Below are positions 43,589-54,919 of a stretch of DNA of 64,000 bases, in pieces; position 1 is the stretch's first letter; every line of letters begins with the position of its first letter. The stretch covers positions 66,647,559 to 66,711,558 of the forward strand of contig NC_051851.1 of NCBI RefSeq assembly GCF_905115235.1. The letters are read 5' to 3'. This DNA is from Hermetia illucens. Lineage: Eukaryota > Arthropoda > Insecta > Diptera > Stratiomyidae. The notes below the pieces were generated by a model. That model was not told the origin of the DNA. It worked only from the letters and a program-made list of their open reading frames with translations, and did no database searches. The position numbers and the translations under genes are program-made.

Positions 43589-46567
43589 TTAATCCACAAA
43601 GCGGACACGACGTTGCTTCGGGGCGCACGCGGGTTTCAGCCTGGACAAAGAGACCGCCTTTTTGTGACCACCGATCTCGAGCTGGAAGAAATATTCTCCC
43701 CGCTCGAGAACGCGGTACGGGCCCTCATATGGAGGCTGCAGCGGCTTCCGGACGGCATCCGTCCTGATCAGCACGTGCGTGCATGTGTCCAGTTCTTTGG
43801 GCGAACAAGCAGGTATGGACGAGTGTCGAGTGGGTGGTGGCGCTTTGATGCGTCGGAGATTGTCCCTCAGCAGACGCACCAACCCCGACTCCGTGAGACC
43901 CGATCTCTTGTCGAAGACCGGATCGCTTGGGAGTCTCGGGTTCTCCCCGTATACCAGCTCCGCGGGGCTGGCAGCTAATTCCTCTCGGCGGGTTGTTCGA
44001 AGGCCGAGTAGGACGAGAGGCAAGACTTGAGTCCAGGACGGGTCGTCGCGTGCCATAATGGCGGCTTTCAGCGTCCGGTGCCAACGTTCTAGCATCCCAT
44101 TGGATTGCGGGTGGTATGCAGTAGTCCGCTGGCGTTTAAAACCAAGGAGTTTGCCTAACTCGGAGAAAAGGGTGGACTCAAATTGCATTCCCTGGTCAGT
44201 GATGACCACTGCAGGGACGCCAAAGCGAGGTATCCACTCTCGACAGAGGGCTTCAGCACATGATTGCGCCGTAATGTCTTTCAGAGGTATTGCCTCAGGC
44301 CACCGCGTGAACCTGTCGATGATTGTGAGGCAATACTTATAACCGTGCGAGTCTCGCAAAGGCCCTATTATGTCGAGGTGTATGGTGTGGAAACGCTTGG
44401 TAGTGCGGGGGAATGAGCCCACTTCTTTCCTTACATGCCTGGAGACTTTACACTTTTGGCATGCGATGCACTCTCTGGCCCAGGAATTGATATCCTTGTT
44501 CATGGAGGGCCAGAAGTATTTTCCGGTGACTAACCGGTTTGTTGTCCTGATGCCGGGGTGCGCCAAGTCGTGAACTACGTGGAACACTTCCTTGCGAAAT
44601 GTGGCCGGAATGTATGGCCGAGGTCCCTTTTCCGAGTCTTCGCAGCAGAGCGAGAGGTTTGAGCCGAAGATGGGCAACTCCCGAAATTTGTATTTGGGGT
44701 TGGACTTGAGGCTCTGAAGTGCTGCGTCATCCACTTGCGCCTTGGCAATAGCCGAGAAATCGAGTGAGGCGGGGATGTTAACTTCGGAGACACGAGACAA
44801 AGCGTCAGCAACAATGTTGTCCTTCCCGGACACGTGCTGGATGTCTGATGTGAACTGGCTTATGAAGCTCAGCTGACGAGGGGACGCTTTGTCGGGCTTC
44901 TGTTTCAAAGCGAACGTGAGAGGCTTATGGTCCGTGAACACTGTGAACGGCCTGCCTTCTAGGGAGAAACGGAAGTATTTGATGGACAGGTATGCGGCGA
45001 GCAGTTCGCGATCGTAGGTGCTGTAGTTCCGTTGAGCGGGATTCAACTGCTTCGAGAAGAAGCTCAACGGCTGCCAAACTTGGTCCACCTTTTGGTGAAG
45101 GGCAGCACCTACTGCGATGTCAGAGGCATCAACAAAAACGGCTAGGGGTGCATCTTGCAGAGGGAATGCCAAGAGTGTAGCGTCAGCCAGTTGTTGACGG
45201 GATTTGTCAAACGCGCAGATAGCCTCTTCAGACCACACGATCTCTCGTGTGTCCTTAGTTTTGGGGCCAGACAAGTACGCGTTCAAAATGGACTGGAGAT
45301 GGGCGGCCTTGGGCAGGAAACGACGGTAGAAGTTCAGCATGCCCAAGAACCTCCTCAACTCCCTCACTGTCTTTGGACGCGGGAAGCTTGTTATCGCTTG
45401 CACCTTGTCTGGGTCGGGCTGTATTCCTTCAGGGGAAATGAAATGGCCGAGGAATCTCACCTGTTGTTGAAGGAATTTGCATTTCTCAACGTTTAGGACT
45501 AAACCGGCCTCAAGGAGACGTTGAAAAATGCACTCGAGATGGGCTAAGTGCTCAGACTCAGTGGAAGAAGCGACCAAAACATCATCCAAATATACGAAAC
45601 AGAACTCGAGGTTTCGCAGGACTGAGTGAATGAACCTTTGAAAGGTTTGCGTCGCATTGCACAATCCGAAAGTCATCCGGGTGAACTCGAAGAGTCCAAA
45701 GGGTGTGCATATTGCCGTCTTTGGAATGTCTTCAGGAGCTACTGGGATTTGGTGATAAGCCTTGGTTAAGTCCAAGGTCGAAAAGATGCGGCAATTCGCG
45801 AGGTGATGCGCAAAGTCGTGGATGAGTGGAATTGGATATCGGTCAGGAACAGTCTGTGCATTTAGCCTTCTGTAATCCCCACATGGGCGCCATTCGCCGT
45901 TTGGCTTAGGGACCATATGCAGTGGGGAAGACCAACAGCTGTTTGAGGGCCTGCAGATACCCTGTTGAACGAGTTGTTCAAACTCTTTCCGTGCAATTGC
46001 CAGTTTCTGAGATGGTAGAGGACGCACCTTCGAGAAGATCGGGGAACCAGTAGTGATAATGCGGTGCTGCACATTGTGCTTCACTGGTTTGGAGAGACTA
46101 CAGTTGGTAGTAATCTGGCTGAACTTTTGGAGAAGTGCCCGAACACGAGAGTCGGTAATGTCTTCTAAAAGAACGGAAAGATTATTGCCTGGGTGAGATA
46201 CCATATGTCCCGACGAATTAAGGTTGGTCGTGGAATCTATAAGAGACTTGTTTTGCAAGTCCACCAGCAATCCATAGTGACACAGGAAGTCTGCGCCTAG
46301 TATGGGGAAGCTGACATCCGCCAGGATGAAACGCCACGAAAACGTCCTACGCAAGCCAAGACTCACGTCCACTTGCCTATACCCGTACGTGTTTATGCGG
46401 GAGGAATTTGCTGCCGCAAGTTTGAGCGGTTGAGGGAAAAGTTGATGTTGCCGAGGTACGGGAAGAACCGAAACCTCCGCACCAGTATCGATGAGGTAGC
46501 TGCGCCCGCTGAGGGGGTCGAAAATAGTTAGGCGACGTGGCGCTGCGTTCTGGGTGGCCGCCGCCAA
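43589..46567 (-). CDS. pol polyprotein of the gypsy-type element
   Basis: A 992-codon frame with domains in the gypsy order: aspartic protease ([11 protein letters not shown]), RT ([22 protein letters not shown]), RNase H ([15 protein letters not shown]) and integrase (zinc-binding H-H-C-C start around [13 protein letters not shown], then the DDE core). No envelope gene or chromodomain is evident. It follows gag closely, in another frame, as is common in this group. Confidence 0.9.
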   Translation of the reverse strand: MAAATQNAAPRRLTIFDPLSGRSYLIDTGAEVSVLPVPRQHQLFPQPLKLAAANSSRINTYGYRQVDVSLGLRRTFSWRFILADVSFPILGADFLCHYGLLVDLQNKSLIDSTTNLNSSGHMVSHPGNNLSVLLEDITDSRVRALLQKFSQITTNCSLSKPVKHNVQHRIITTGSPIFSKVRPLPSQKLAIARKEFEQLVQQGICRPSNSCWSSPLHMVPKPNGEWRPCGDYRRLNAQTVPDRYPIPLIHDFAHHLANCRIFSTLDLTKAYHQIPVAPEDIPKTAICTPFGLFEFTRMTFGLCNATQTFQRFIHSVLRNLEFCFVYLDDVLVASSTESEHLAHLECIFQRLLEAGLVLNVEKCKFLQQQVRFLGHFISPEGIQPDPDKVQAITSFPRPKTVRELRRFLGMLNFYRRFLPKAAHLQSILNAYLSGPKTKDTREIVWSEEAICAFDKSRQQLADATLLAFPLQDAPLAVFVDASDIAVGAALHQKVDQVWQPLSFFSKQLNPAQRNYSTYDRELLAAYLSIKYFRFSLEGRPFTVFTDHKPLTFALKQKPDKASPRQLSFISQFTSDIQHVSGKDNIVADALSRVSEVNIPASLDFSAIAKAQVDDAALQSLKSNPKYKFRELPIFGSNLSLCCEDSEKGPRPYIPATFRKEVFHVVHDLAHPGIRTTNRLVTGKYFWPSMNKDINSWARECIACQKCKVSRHVRKEVGSFPRTTKRFHTIHLDIIGPLRDSHGYKYCLTIIDRFTRWPEAIPLKDITAQSCAEALCREWIPRFGVPAVVITDQGMQFESTLFSELGKLLGFKRQRTTAYHPQSNGMLERWHRTLKAAIMARDDPSWTQVLPLVLLGLRTTRREELAASPAELVYGENPRLPSDPVFDKRSGLTESGLVRLLRDNLRRIKAPPPTRHSSIPACSPKELDTCTHVLIRTDAVRKPLQPPYEGPYRVLERGEYFFQLEIGGHKKAVSLSRLKPACAPKQRRVRFVD

Positions 46568-46581
46568 GACCCCCCGCGGAC

Positions 46582-47367
46582 CTAGTTTTTTGCGGTAGGA
46601 GAGAATCTACACGGTAGCGTACATCTTGTCGCTTTATCCCCGAATCTGCGGTGGTACCAGCAAATCCCTTGGTCCGTGGACTGTCTTGACGACCTGCTAC
46701 CTGATCGCCCTTTTCGGGTGGCAGACCGCGAGCGTGCTCGCGATCTGGCGCCCGAACGCTGAGCGTCCAACGTCGCCCGCATCTCGGCCACACTGGCTGT
46801 TAAAGCGGCAATCTCGCGCCTCAAGTCACCCACCTCATCCGACGGTGGTTGAACGGCCGCCAAGGTTGGGCGTACGTACACCTCCTGCACCTGGTCGGCC
46901 GTCACTGCCAATTCCTCCAAGGAACCGGAGACGCAAGCGAGGATCGCCTGGGTGCCCTCCGGGAGCCGACGCAGCCAGAGCGACTTGATCAGGTCGTCGC
47001 CGATCTTGCTCTCACCCTCTTGCCTCATTTCACGAAGCAATTGGCTGGGACTTCGATCACCCAACGTTAAACCCGCCAGCAAGTGGTCTAATTTTGCCGA
47101 CAGGCGCCTGATCAACTCGCTCTTGAGCTGCACGTACGATGCCGACTTCACTACGTCGGACACCAGAAGTATGGACTCTTCGTCCAGGCCGACCACCGCG
47201 TAGTTGAAACGGGTCGCGTCCGATGTGATGCCGGACATTTGGAACTGTGCTTCCAAATGCACGAACCACAGCTCGGGGTTCCGCCGCCAAAACGGAGGAA
47301 CGCGTACGGCGAGGGCGGTCACTTGCGGGTCCGATGGGCCTGCCGCGTCTTTATTGTCAAAAGACAT
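46582..47367 (-). CDS. gag-like protein of the gypsy-type element
   Basis: 261 codons. [20 protein letters not shown] is the hallmark start of capsid-type Gag in CsRn1/Kabuki-like elements. A basic, Arg/Ser-rich C-terminal part follows. It looks whole. Confidence 0.8.
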   Translation of the reverse strand: MSFDNKDAAGPSDPQVTALAVRVPPFWRRNPELWFVHLEAQFQMSGITSDATRFNYAVVGLDEESILLVSDVVKSASYVQLKSELIRRLSAKLDHLLAGLTLGDRSPSQLLREMRQEGESKIGDDLIKSLWLRRLPEGTQAILACVSGSLEELAVTADQVQEVYVRPTLAAVQPPSDEVGDLRREIAALTASVAEMRATLDAQRSGARSRARSRSATRKGRSGSRSSRQSTDQGICWYHRRFGDKATRCTLPCRFSPTAKN

Positions 47368-48457
47368 TTTTCTTACCGAGAAGTACGAGATTGAGATGTA
47401 AACGCGGTGAGTTTATACTGAAACGCGGTGAACTTTACACCGACACGGCAGGCCGCACCCACAAATGCACGCACGAAACGAGAAAAAAAAAAAAACGACG
47501 AGCGAAGCGGACGCTCTCCAGCGCAGACCAAAAACACCACCAATGAAAATGGAGAACTCGCGATGCTAAACACCTCCACGCCGTCTCTTGCAGCGATTTC
47601 AATTTTTTATTACTACTTTTTAACTTTTAATATATTGAACAATAATTTCACTTAAGTATAACTTTCAAGCCGAGCTGGGGTCCTCCTCGACGGCGGCGCT
47701 GGTCGAATTTGTCGGCTGTAGCTGCGGCGTTGGCGGTGCTGGGGACGTCCGTTTGCTGCTGTTGTTGATCGTTGTGGCGACTACTCCTAAATTCTCAAGG
47801 AAAATGTGCAGCAGAAACGCTCACCAAAATGACGACGGCAATGACGCGGCCACTGACTGCGAGGAGACCGGGCGGTTGTTCAACTTATCCTTTCCGAACG
47901 CTGCAGCGCCAAATTGCTCTGAACCTGCTCGCTGGCTGGACTCTGCACAATTCTGATTTTCCGGATTTATTATTTTTACGTCATTAATCCGACCACACAC
48001 ATTGGGAACACTTTTGAAGCGCGGATAGTATTTCCTGCAAAGATTGTCGGAAGGTCGTGGCAATGATGACTGGTCCGGTGCGTGAAAGGTGTTGTGCAGG
48101 AGGGCGCGCGTACGGGAAGTCGCGTGAAAATCTACTTCTGGTGAGGGTCCGTCGTGTGTCGCGCAGTACACTGTGTAGAGAAAGTTTTCTCGCGTTTTTT
48201 CTTGCCTCTGCTCCGACTCGGGATGTGGAGATGCGACACGTTTTCGTGATGTTTACAACGGCACTCCACACTCAACTGTAGATGCGAACGCGTGAAAATC
48301 GCTTGCCGTACGGTCTACTGATGTTTTTGATGGATTTCTCAGTCTTTGGAAGTTCTATTTCTGCCGTGTTGCTCGGACGAATTTTGTCGTTAATAGAACT
48401 TCACCAATGGCGGCGATGGCGGACAATTTGTCACTTTTTTAATATCGGGGTCACCAA
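47368..48457 (-). other. Leader region of the gypsy-type element
   Basis: About 1.1 kb between the 5' LTR and gag, with the primer-binding site at its outer end. No conserved protein motif was seen in its short frames. It is GC-richer than the host flanks. Confidence 0.6.
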
Positions 48458-48831
48458 TTAAGTATTTATTCAATTTTATTTTTGAATTTAACTTTATTAA
48501 TTAAACACTTTGTTAATTGACATTGTAGTGGGTAGTCGTACTAAAACTGCATTCAAATCTCTAAGAGAGAAAAATTACAAACGATATTTTTAATTTTAAG
48601 TCACGAGTTCAGAGCCACGGTTGGATACCTCATTTCCAAAAAACGTTAGAGGCAGAAGAGAAGTCTCGCTTCATCTGTTTCCCTTCTGCCCCTAACTCAT
48701 GGCACACTTTTCTCGCCGGTCCTCCACTCCCGTGGCGTGCTACGCAAAGTGGATAGATCCGCGCCATCTATTCGCTCGCACTCGCAACATTCGAAATAAA
48801 TTTCGAATGCTGCGAATCCTGCCGCGCCACA
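48458..48831 (-). repeat. 5' LTR of the gypsy-type element
   Basis: 374 bases; see the partner at 43153-43526. Confidence 0.9.
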
Positions 48832-50925
48832 AGACGTTTAAGACGGAACAGTTTTTGTAAACTGAAATAGGCTCTGTTGGCTGACAACAACCGTGCGCGG
48901 ATTTCATCATCATAGCTGTTATCGGTTGCGATTTTCGACCCTAGATAGGAGAGATTATCAACGGTCTCAAAGTTGTGTTCTCCTATCCTTATTTTTCCTG
49001 TTTGACCAGTGCGGTTTGATGTTGTTGGTTGGTTGGTTTTCGGTGCTGACGTTGCCACCATATATTTTGTCTTGCCTTCATTGATGTGCAGCCCAAGATC
49101 TGGCGCCGTCTGCTCGATCTGTATGAAGGCAGTTTGTACGTCTCGGGTGGTTCTTCCCATGATGTCGATATCGTCAGCGTGGACCAGTAGTTGGGTGGAC
49201 TTAAAGAGGATCGTACCTCTTGCATTTATCTCGGCATCACGAATCACTTTTTCAAGGGCCAGGTTAATGAGGACGCATGACAGGGCATCCCCTTTGGCTG
49301 TAATTCCATCAGCTCCTGGCGACTTATGATTTTTAAGCCGGTGGATTGCACGGACTGTTTCTTCTAATCTTGGTGTTGGCAGCATTCGTCTGTCGTCTTC
49401 AGCTGGCGGGAACTCCAACTCGGTGATATTTTGGTTGTTGAGCAGTTCATCAAAATACTCAACCCATCGCTCCAATATGCCCATTCTGTCGGAAATCACA
49501 CTTCCCTCTTTGTCTCGGCAGGATGAGCATCGAGGTGTATGAGGCTTCATCCTACTGATTGCTAATAAAACTTCCGCGCCTGGTACGGTTGCTCCCTGTA
49601 CTTTTCTAGTTCCTGTTGGTTCTCCAAGGCTTCCTTTTTCCATCTGTGAAGTCGCTTCTCCATTCGACGGAGTTCTTAGTAGATCTCTGCGCGTGCCCGC
49701 GTTCTTTGAGAATGCAACATTACTCAGTATGCATTATTCCGTTCCGTAGCCAGCTTACATTCATCGTCAAACAAGTAGTTCTGACTTTTCTTGCGGCTGA
49801 GGCCAAGTATCTTTGTGGCCGTATCAATGATAACGTTGCTCAGGTATTTGTGAAGATTTTTTGTTGATGCTTCATCTCCAGGATTTCTGTTGGCTGCGGT
49901 TATTGCGGCATCCATTTGCCCTTATAGGTGTTGCGGAGAGCTGTGTTGTGAATGACTTCAGTATTCACTCTCAAATGATTGTCAGAGGGGATTTTAGGTG
50001 GTGTGGTAATTCGACCTCGGAGGACTATGCCAATGAGATAGTGGTCGGAGTCTATATTGACCCCCCTATATGTTCTAACATTCATCAAGGCTGAGAGATA
50101 GTGGCGTTCAATCAGCGCGTGGTCAATTTGGTTGAAACTGGTTCTGTCTGGGGAGGCCTACGTATGTTTGTGGACCGCTTTTCGCGCAAACCAGGTACTT
50201 CCAACAACCATTTCGTGCGTTACTACTAACTGAATAATCCTTAATCCGTTATCATTAGTATCTCTATGTAAGCTATGGGAGCCGGAGCCCTACTTGACCG
50301 TTGAAATCTCCAAGTATGATTTTGATATCGTACTAGGGGCAGGCTTTGAGGGTCCGCTCAATTGCCTCGTAGAAGGTATCCTTCTCCGATTCTGCAGTCT
50401 CCTCTGTAGGGATGTGAACGTTTATGAGGCTTATATTTTTACACTTGCCTTGCAAACGCAAAATGCATAGCCTTTTTTCTTATATTTGCAAAACCGATAA
50501 GAACAGGTTTCATTGTTTGGTTGACTAAGAAACCTATTTCGAGCACATGGTTTACTGGATCGCCGCTATAAGCGGCTCTTCTCCAGGAAACTAGTCCCTG
50601 TCTATCGCATCTCTTGCATCGCTGTTACATCAGCCTTATATTGAGACAGGGTATCGGCTAGCTGCAGCATTCGGTCTATACAGGGAGCGCACGTTCCATG
50701 ACAAAATGCGCAAATCGTTTATCCGTTGTCGTTTCCGGGTTTGTCGTTTTGAAGTCCATCCTATCCGAGGCTCCTGTTGTGGCTTCGTAACATCGGTTTT
50801 ACATGAAGGGTTGTCAGCCCTACACAACTCCTAACCTGGACTTTTGGTTGGTACATTTTGTCCCGTTTTTAGGCACGGGAGCCTCGCCCTCCTTCGCCGT
50901 TTGCAGTTTTCCATAAAGAAAGAAC
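48832..50925 (-). mobile_element. RTE-like LINE copy E, 5' portion, RT core deleted
   Basis: Continuation of 42663-43152 across the LTR element. On the minus strand: an N-terminal region with LRILSWNVRSLYRPNAA (endonuclease start, about 50770), the linker, GILERWVEYFDELLNNQNIT, then HKSPGADGITA joined directly to GDALSCVLINLALEKV and LLVHADDIDIMGRTTRDVQT. The join near 49310 removes the RT fingers and part of the palm (about 0.6-0.7 kb compared with copy B), yet the 291-codon frame 49643-48768 stays open across it. The catalytic box reads HADD rather than YADD. Confidence 0.8.
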
Positions 50926-51429
50926 TCCAATCACCATCCGGAGGTGGAAATAGGGTTTGGTAGTAGAGCTGTTGGTGTTGGTTCAGCAGGCGGTTCCCAG
51001 GTTTTATGCTTCATCGTGGGTACCAATCGACGTTTCGCTCTAGGACCTATACTACCCTTTGACCGCCGTCCACTGTTCATGACGTAATAAAAAATTGTAA
51101 AGAAAGTGACTCCGTTGCTTGGAAAACAGGTCTTGCCAGAGCAAATAAAATGATAGATTTTCCAATACAATTGCAGTATTTGTTGCAAAGAATTGTGCAA
51201 TAAAGCTATTACCGAGAGGAATATAGGCCCTATAGCCGAAGGAAGAAACTATTACTTTCCCAAAGAAATATTGAATAACGACTTGAATATGCTCCTGAGT
51301 TTCTTAATAAGACTTCAAAAGTTTCCGATCGCCTGCAATTGGTGTGGAGAAGAGTGGGTACTGCCTCAGAAGAGTAGGTTACTTTGACGTACTAAGGCCG
51401 TAAATACCAGCTGCGGTCGTAATATTGGG

Positions 51430-51640
51430 TTTGCTATCTGATATAACATAAGGCCATTTCATGACAATAACCCAAAACACACGGCCATGGTCGTTAAGGA
51501 ATGGATCCTCTATAATGTCAAAGAGCCCCTGATAGAACACTAGTGGGCATACGTCGAAAAGGAGTTACTTAAAAGAGAGGTAACGAGCACAAAAGGCTTG
51601 AGGAATCATATCATCTCTCGTAATTTTAAAAGCTAATGGT
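51430..51640 (+). mobile_element. Tc1-like transposase remnant
   Basis: The frame over 51455-51540 reads HFHDNNPKHTAMVVKEWI, the Tc1 motif QDNDPKHTA..V..W around the second catalytic Asp (51465 region). After it come a stop and a decayed C-terminus. It is distinct from the fragment at 40.7 kb. Confidence 0.6.
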
Positions 51641-51769
51641 TATACAAAATATTAATTTACTCAATCGCTCGCATAAATTTGTTTTGTTTGTATTAAATTT
51701 TAATTGCTCAAGTTTTTTGGCTGTACAAAATGCTTATCAGATTTCATCTTCTGGCAGCACGTGACATTT

Positions 51770-53330
51770 TGCTCTATTATATGTTGCTTTGATTACTGCT
51801 ATTAGTTTCCCCGGAATGCCTCTCCTGTGTTAAGCACTCCAGATATATTCTCTCTTCATGATATCGAAAGCTTTCTCGGAATCGATGAAAAGCAGGTGAA
51901 GCGAAGCTAAACTCTGCGCACTGTTCCAAATTGATCCATAGGGTGTTGATGTGATCAAGACAGGAAGATCCGGAACGGGAACCAGCCTGCTCTTTGCCGA
52001 TCAAACTGTCGAAATATTATTTAATGCGTTCCAGATATATTTTACCTATTATCTTTGCAACGGTAGGAAGCACGCAGATACCCCTTCAATTGTCACATTC
52101 AAAACCGCAGCCCTTCTTTTGAATTTTAATGATCATCCCCTCCTTCCACTCGAATTTCCAAGACTTCCGTGTAAGTGGAAGTAGCAGATCTGTAGTAATT
52201 GCAGGTGCAGCAATAAATAACTTTGCGGGGAGACCGTCAAGCCTAGTGGCTTTACTTCTTTTGAGTGCATGCTTTTTTCTGCTTGGAAGAACAGTCCGTA
52301 TCCACATGTTACAGTGACTAGCCATTTTATCCACAAAAGGACGAATTCCACCGGATATGCTACAGTTAAGCACCGTGGTGGAGCGTTCTTTCCACCTCGT
52401 CAGTTGCCCGTCATCGTAGATGAGAAGTCGACCGTTAACCCGTCGAACATCGAAAGATTTGTGACCGTATGTAAGCACATTCTTGATGCGGTATGCACTT
52501 TTCGTTACGATTCGACAATTAGCTAGATCTTATACCGCCTCTTTGGGACGTGGTCGACAACGTGCGCAGCACCTGAGAAAAGAGCATTTGTGATGACGGC
52601 CCAATGCTCATCAATATTCTCAGGCGGGTTACTCACTATATCTATCTACGATCAGCAACCTAGCTCTTCCATTCTCGAGCGAGAATTGGATCATACACGT
52701 GGCCGATGTTGAGCTTGGAGGGTCGCAGCTCTTCAAACATTACGAGAAGTGGAGGACGCAACCCTTTACGTGCACCAAGAAAGGAGGAGGAGAAAGCTCC
52801 TAAATCTATTACCGATTGCGAAGTGGTCAATCTGATTGCTCGTACGCTGTCGGTCAGTTCGGACTCCCACTCTTATTGGGATGGTCTGCAAGATCATGTT
52901 TTTCCATTACATGTCCGAGCAAGGTGTGTCAGAGAGTACCTAGGCATTTAGATCGCCCATCACAATCACAATGTGACCTTTAAAAAGCCTCCCTTGAACT
53001 GGGTGTAATTGCTCGTAGAAAACATCCTTCTCTACTACATCGTCTCCGTTAGCGCACAGCATTGCACGATTGTGATGCTCTTAAACGTGGACCGGAATCT
53101 TACAGTCAGAAGTTCAGTAAGAAACCTGTTCCTGGGTCAAAAGAGCAGGCTTTGCAGTAGCAGGTTGCCAGCCCAATGGTGCCCTGAGGCAGCAACCCTA
53201 TCAGCCAAACCAAAACCAAATGGCAGAGGAGAGCCTCTATACTGGTGACAACCGGAAGCGCTGTATTCACTTTGGTTTACTGGCCGTGATGCAGTAGGCC
53301 AATGCTCCACAGACCTATTAGGACGATCAG
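51770..53330 (-). mobile_element. LINE (RTE/CR1-type) EN-RT remnant
   Basis: On the minus strand the RT fragments appear in order: DVRRVNGRLLIYDDGQLTRW and ATRLDGLPAKLFIAAPAI (52478-52086), then KEQAGSRSGSSCLDHINTLW (52004-51777). Endonuclease-type sequence lies upstream (52500-53300), including RPSKLNIGH-like and LVS-type blocks. There are several breaks. A short relative is at 14.1 kb. Confidence 0.65.
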
Positions 53331-53479
53331 ATCCGAATCTGCACCGGGACTCATCTGAAGTGACAATTGATCACAAAACTTTACCAAGGGTATACTGGCA
53401 CCATGGGATAGCCCCTGAATTCACTTGTCTCAGGAGAATTTTTACCACATGTGTGTGCAGGGAAGACTTTAAGTATATT

Positions 53480-53900
53480 CTTAAGTCCCAATTCAATTGA
53501 ACGCTCTAAGACCTGGCTGGATTGATAAGAACTTTGTGATGGCTGCGAGCCAGGGTGAGCGTGATAGTCGTATAAACTTCGGTGAAATTAAGTCCACCAG
53601 GACTATAACACCTATCCTCAATCTCCGCGACGCTGATAACATCTGCTTGTTCTTTCATCGAATAATGGAGCTTCGCCTTGTAGAAGGTGCGGGCAGAGTC
53701 GGACTGAAAATGAAAACCGAGATTCGCAGCTTTACGTGTCATCGGATTCCTCCTATTTGGATTATTGAACCGAACCTTTAGGTCGTTGAACAATATGTAC
53801 ATCTAAGTAGTGTTATTTCTGCTGACTGTGGAATTAAACTCGCATTAACAGCTGTCGTTGTTTTGTTTAAAATCTGGTAATGAAACTATAAAATTTAGAC
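53480..53900 (+). mobile_element. LINE RT fragment (plus strand)
   Basis: The frame 53497-53781 contains LRDADNICLFFHRIMEL, a decayed LDYADDICLLSHR.MDL catalytic region, followed by VVEQYVHLSSVISADCG (YLGS..S.DGG motif). Orientation is opposite to the neighbour at 51.8-53.3 kb, so it is a separate insertion. Confidence 0.55.
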
Positions 53901-54359
53901 CGCGCTAAAATTCCACTATATGTAAGCCACCGTTACGCAGAAGCTGCAAGTTTTCATACATTCATGTCTTGGTTGTGTTGTCGTCAACTTGGTCGATGTG
54001 CCGACCAAATGCCTTCGAACGTGTTGATGAGTAGACGGAAGTGGCAGTGGGTAGGTTACACATAGAGAAAGAAAGATAACTACATTACAAGTTATGGCAG
54101 GTGATGGTGGCCAAGGAACCAGTGGAAGATGAATGCAACTTGATGTAGAAAATCTATTATTTTATTTTAGGAGCAGATTATTGTATAGGATCCCAATGTT
54201 TCGACTGTTGTTTCATCACATGAGTGTAATGTGAGGGTGAATATAGGTTCCAGCGATAGTTATAAATCGAGGCAAAGAATTCGACATATGCCTAAATCCT
54301 TCCAACTAAGTTCTCTCTTCCATTGAATAAGTTTTTATTTATTAGTGAGCAAACGTAGC

Positions 54360-54760
54360 ACCTAACATTTGATTATGTCACGTACGTTGAATTGTTCAAT
54401 CAATATTACACAATCCTCCGACATAAGAGTATACCCAGAGCAAGAAGACTTATACATAGGAGATTCAACTCCCAGCACATTCTTTGACATTTTATGGAGA
54501 CGGAAAGTTTTGCACATCTTCGACTGTGAAGGGAGTTGTGTGAACAAAACTTCGCGTATAAGGGCTGGTATTAGTTCCGTGTATGTTATGGAGTGCATTG
54601 GTGTACACCCAAGGGATTATGAGTACATGGGTGCATGTTTTATAATAATAGACGTTGTACAGCTGCTGATGGCTTTCTACATGCCAGCGGGAGCCAACGG
54701 AAGAGCTTCCTTAAAGATTCATTTCGGATTAATAGTAATGGAATCAGTGATCGAATAATG
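54360..54760 (+). other. Unassigned ORF related to 12.4-12.8 kb
   Basis: A 129-codon frame (54369-54758; ATG at 54375) with GDSTPSTFFDILWRRKVL and SVYVMECIGVHPRDYEYMGA. About 190 bases align to the minus strand at 12.6-12.8 kb at roughly 65% identity by eye. This copy stays open where the other does not. No family recognised. Confidence 0.35.
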
Positions 54761-54919
54761 CTTGAAAAATTCCCCTATGGGAAGCTTGGAGAAAGCACAC
54801 TTGCGTCACATTCTCGGTATGGACCTATTATGTTTGCTCTCCTAGGAAGTAAGGAGAAAATAGGTAGATGCATCCAAGATCAATCTTTCAGATGTATCCA
54901 TTTCCTGCTGGGATAAGAT

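Larger units (their letters stand above)
43153..48831 (-). mobile_element. Ty3/gypsy LTR retrotransposon, CsRn1-like, apparently whole
   Basis: A 5.7-kb element inserted in RTE-like copy E. Both 374-bp LTRs are present and differ at about one position by eye, so the insertion is young. AGAC flanks both sides (43149-43152 and 48832-48835) as a 4-bp target duplication. Element order, read on the minus strand: LTR, primer-binding site TGGTGACCCCGA (48456-48445; fits a tRNA-Trp 3' end, as in CsRn1/Kabuki elements), a long leader, gag, pol, purine-rich tract (about 43540-43527), LTR. The two main frames show no obvious break. Confidence 0.88.

Noticed and set aside
45155-45496. Plus-strand frames inside the LTR element
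   Set aside because: They are antisense to the intact pol frame.
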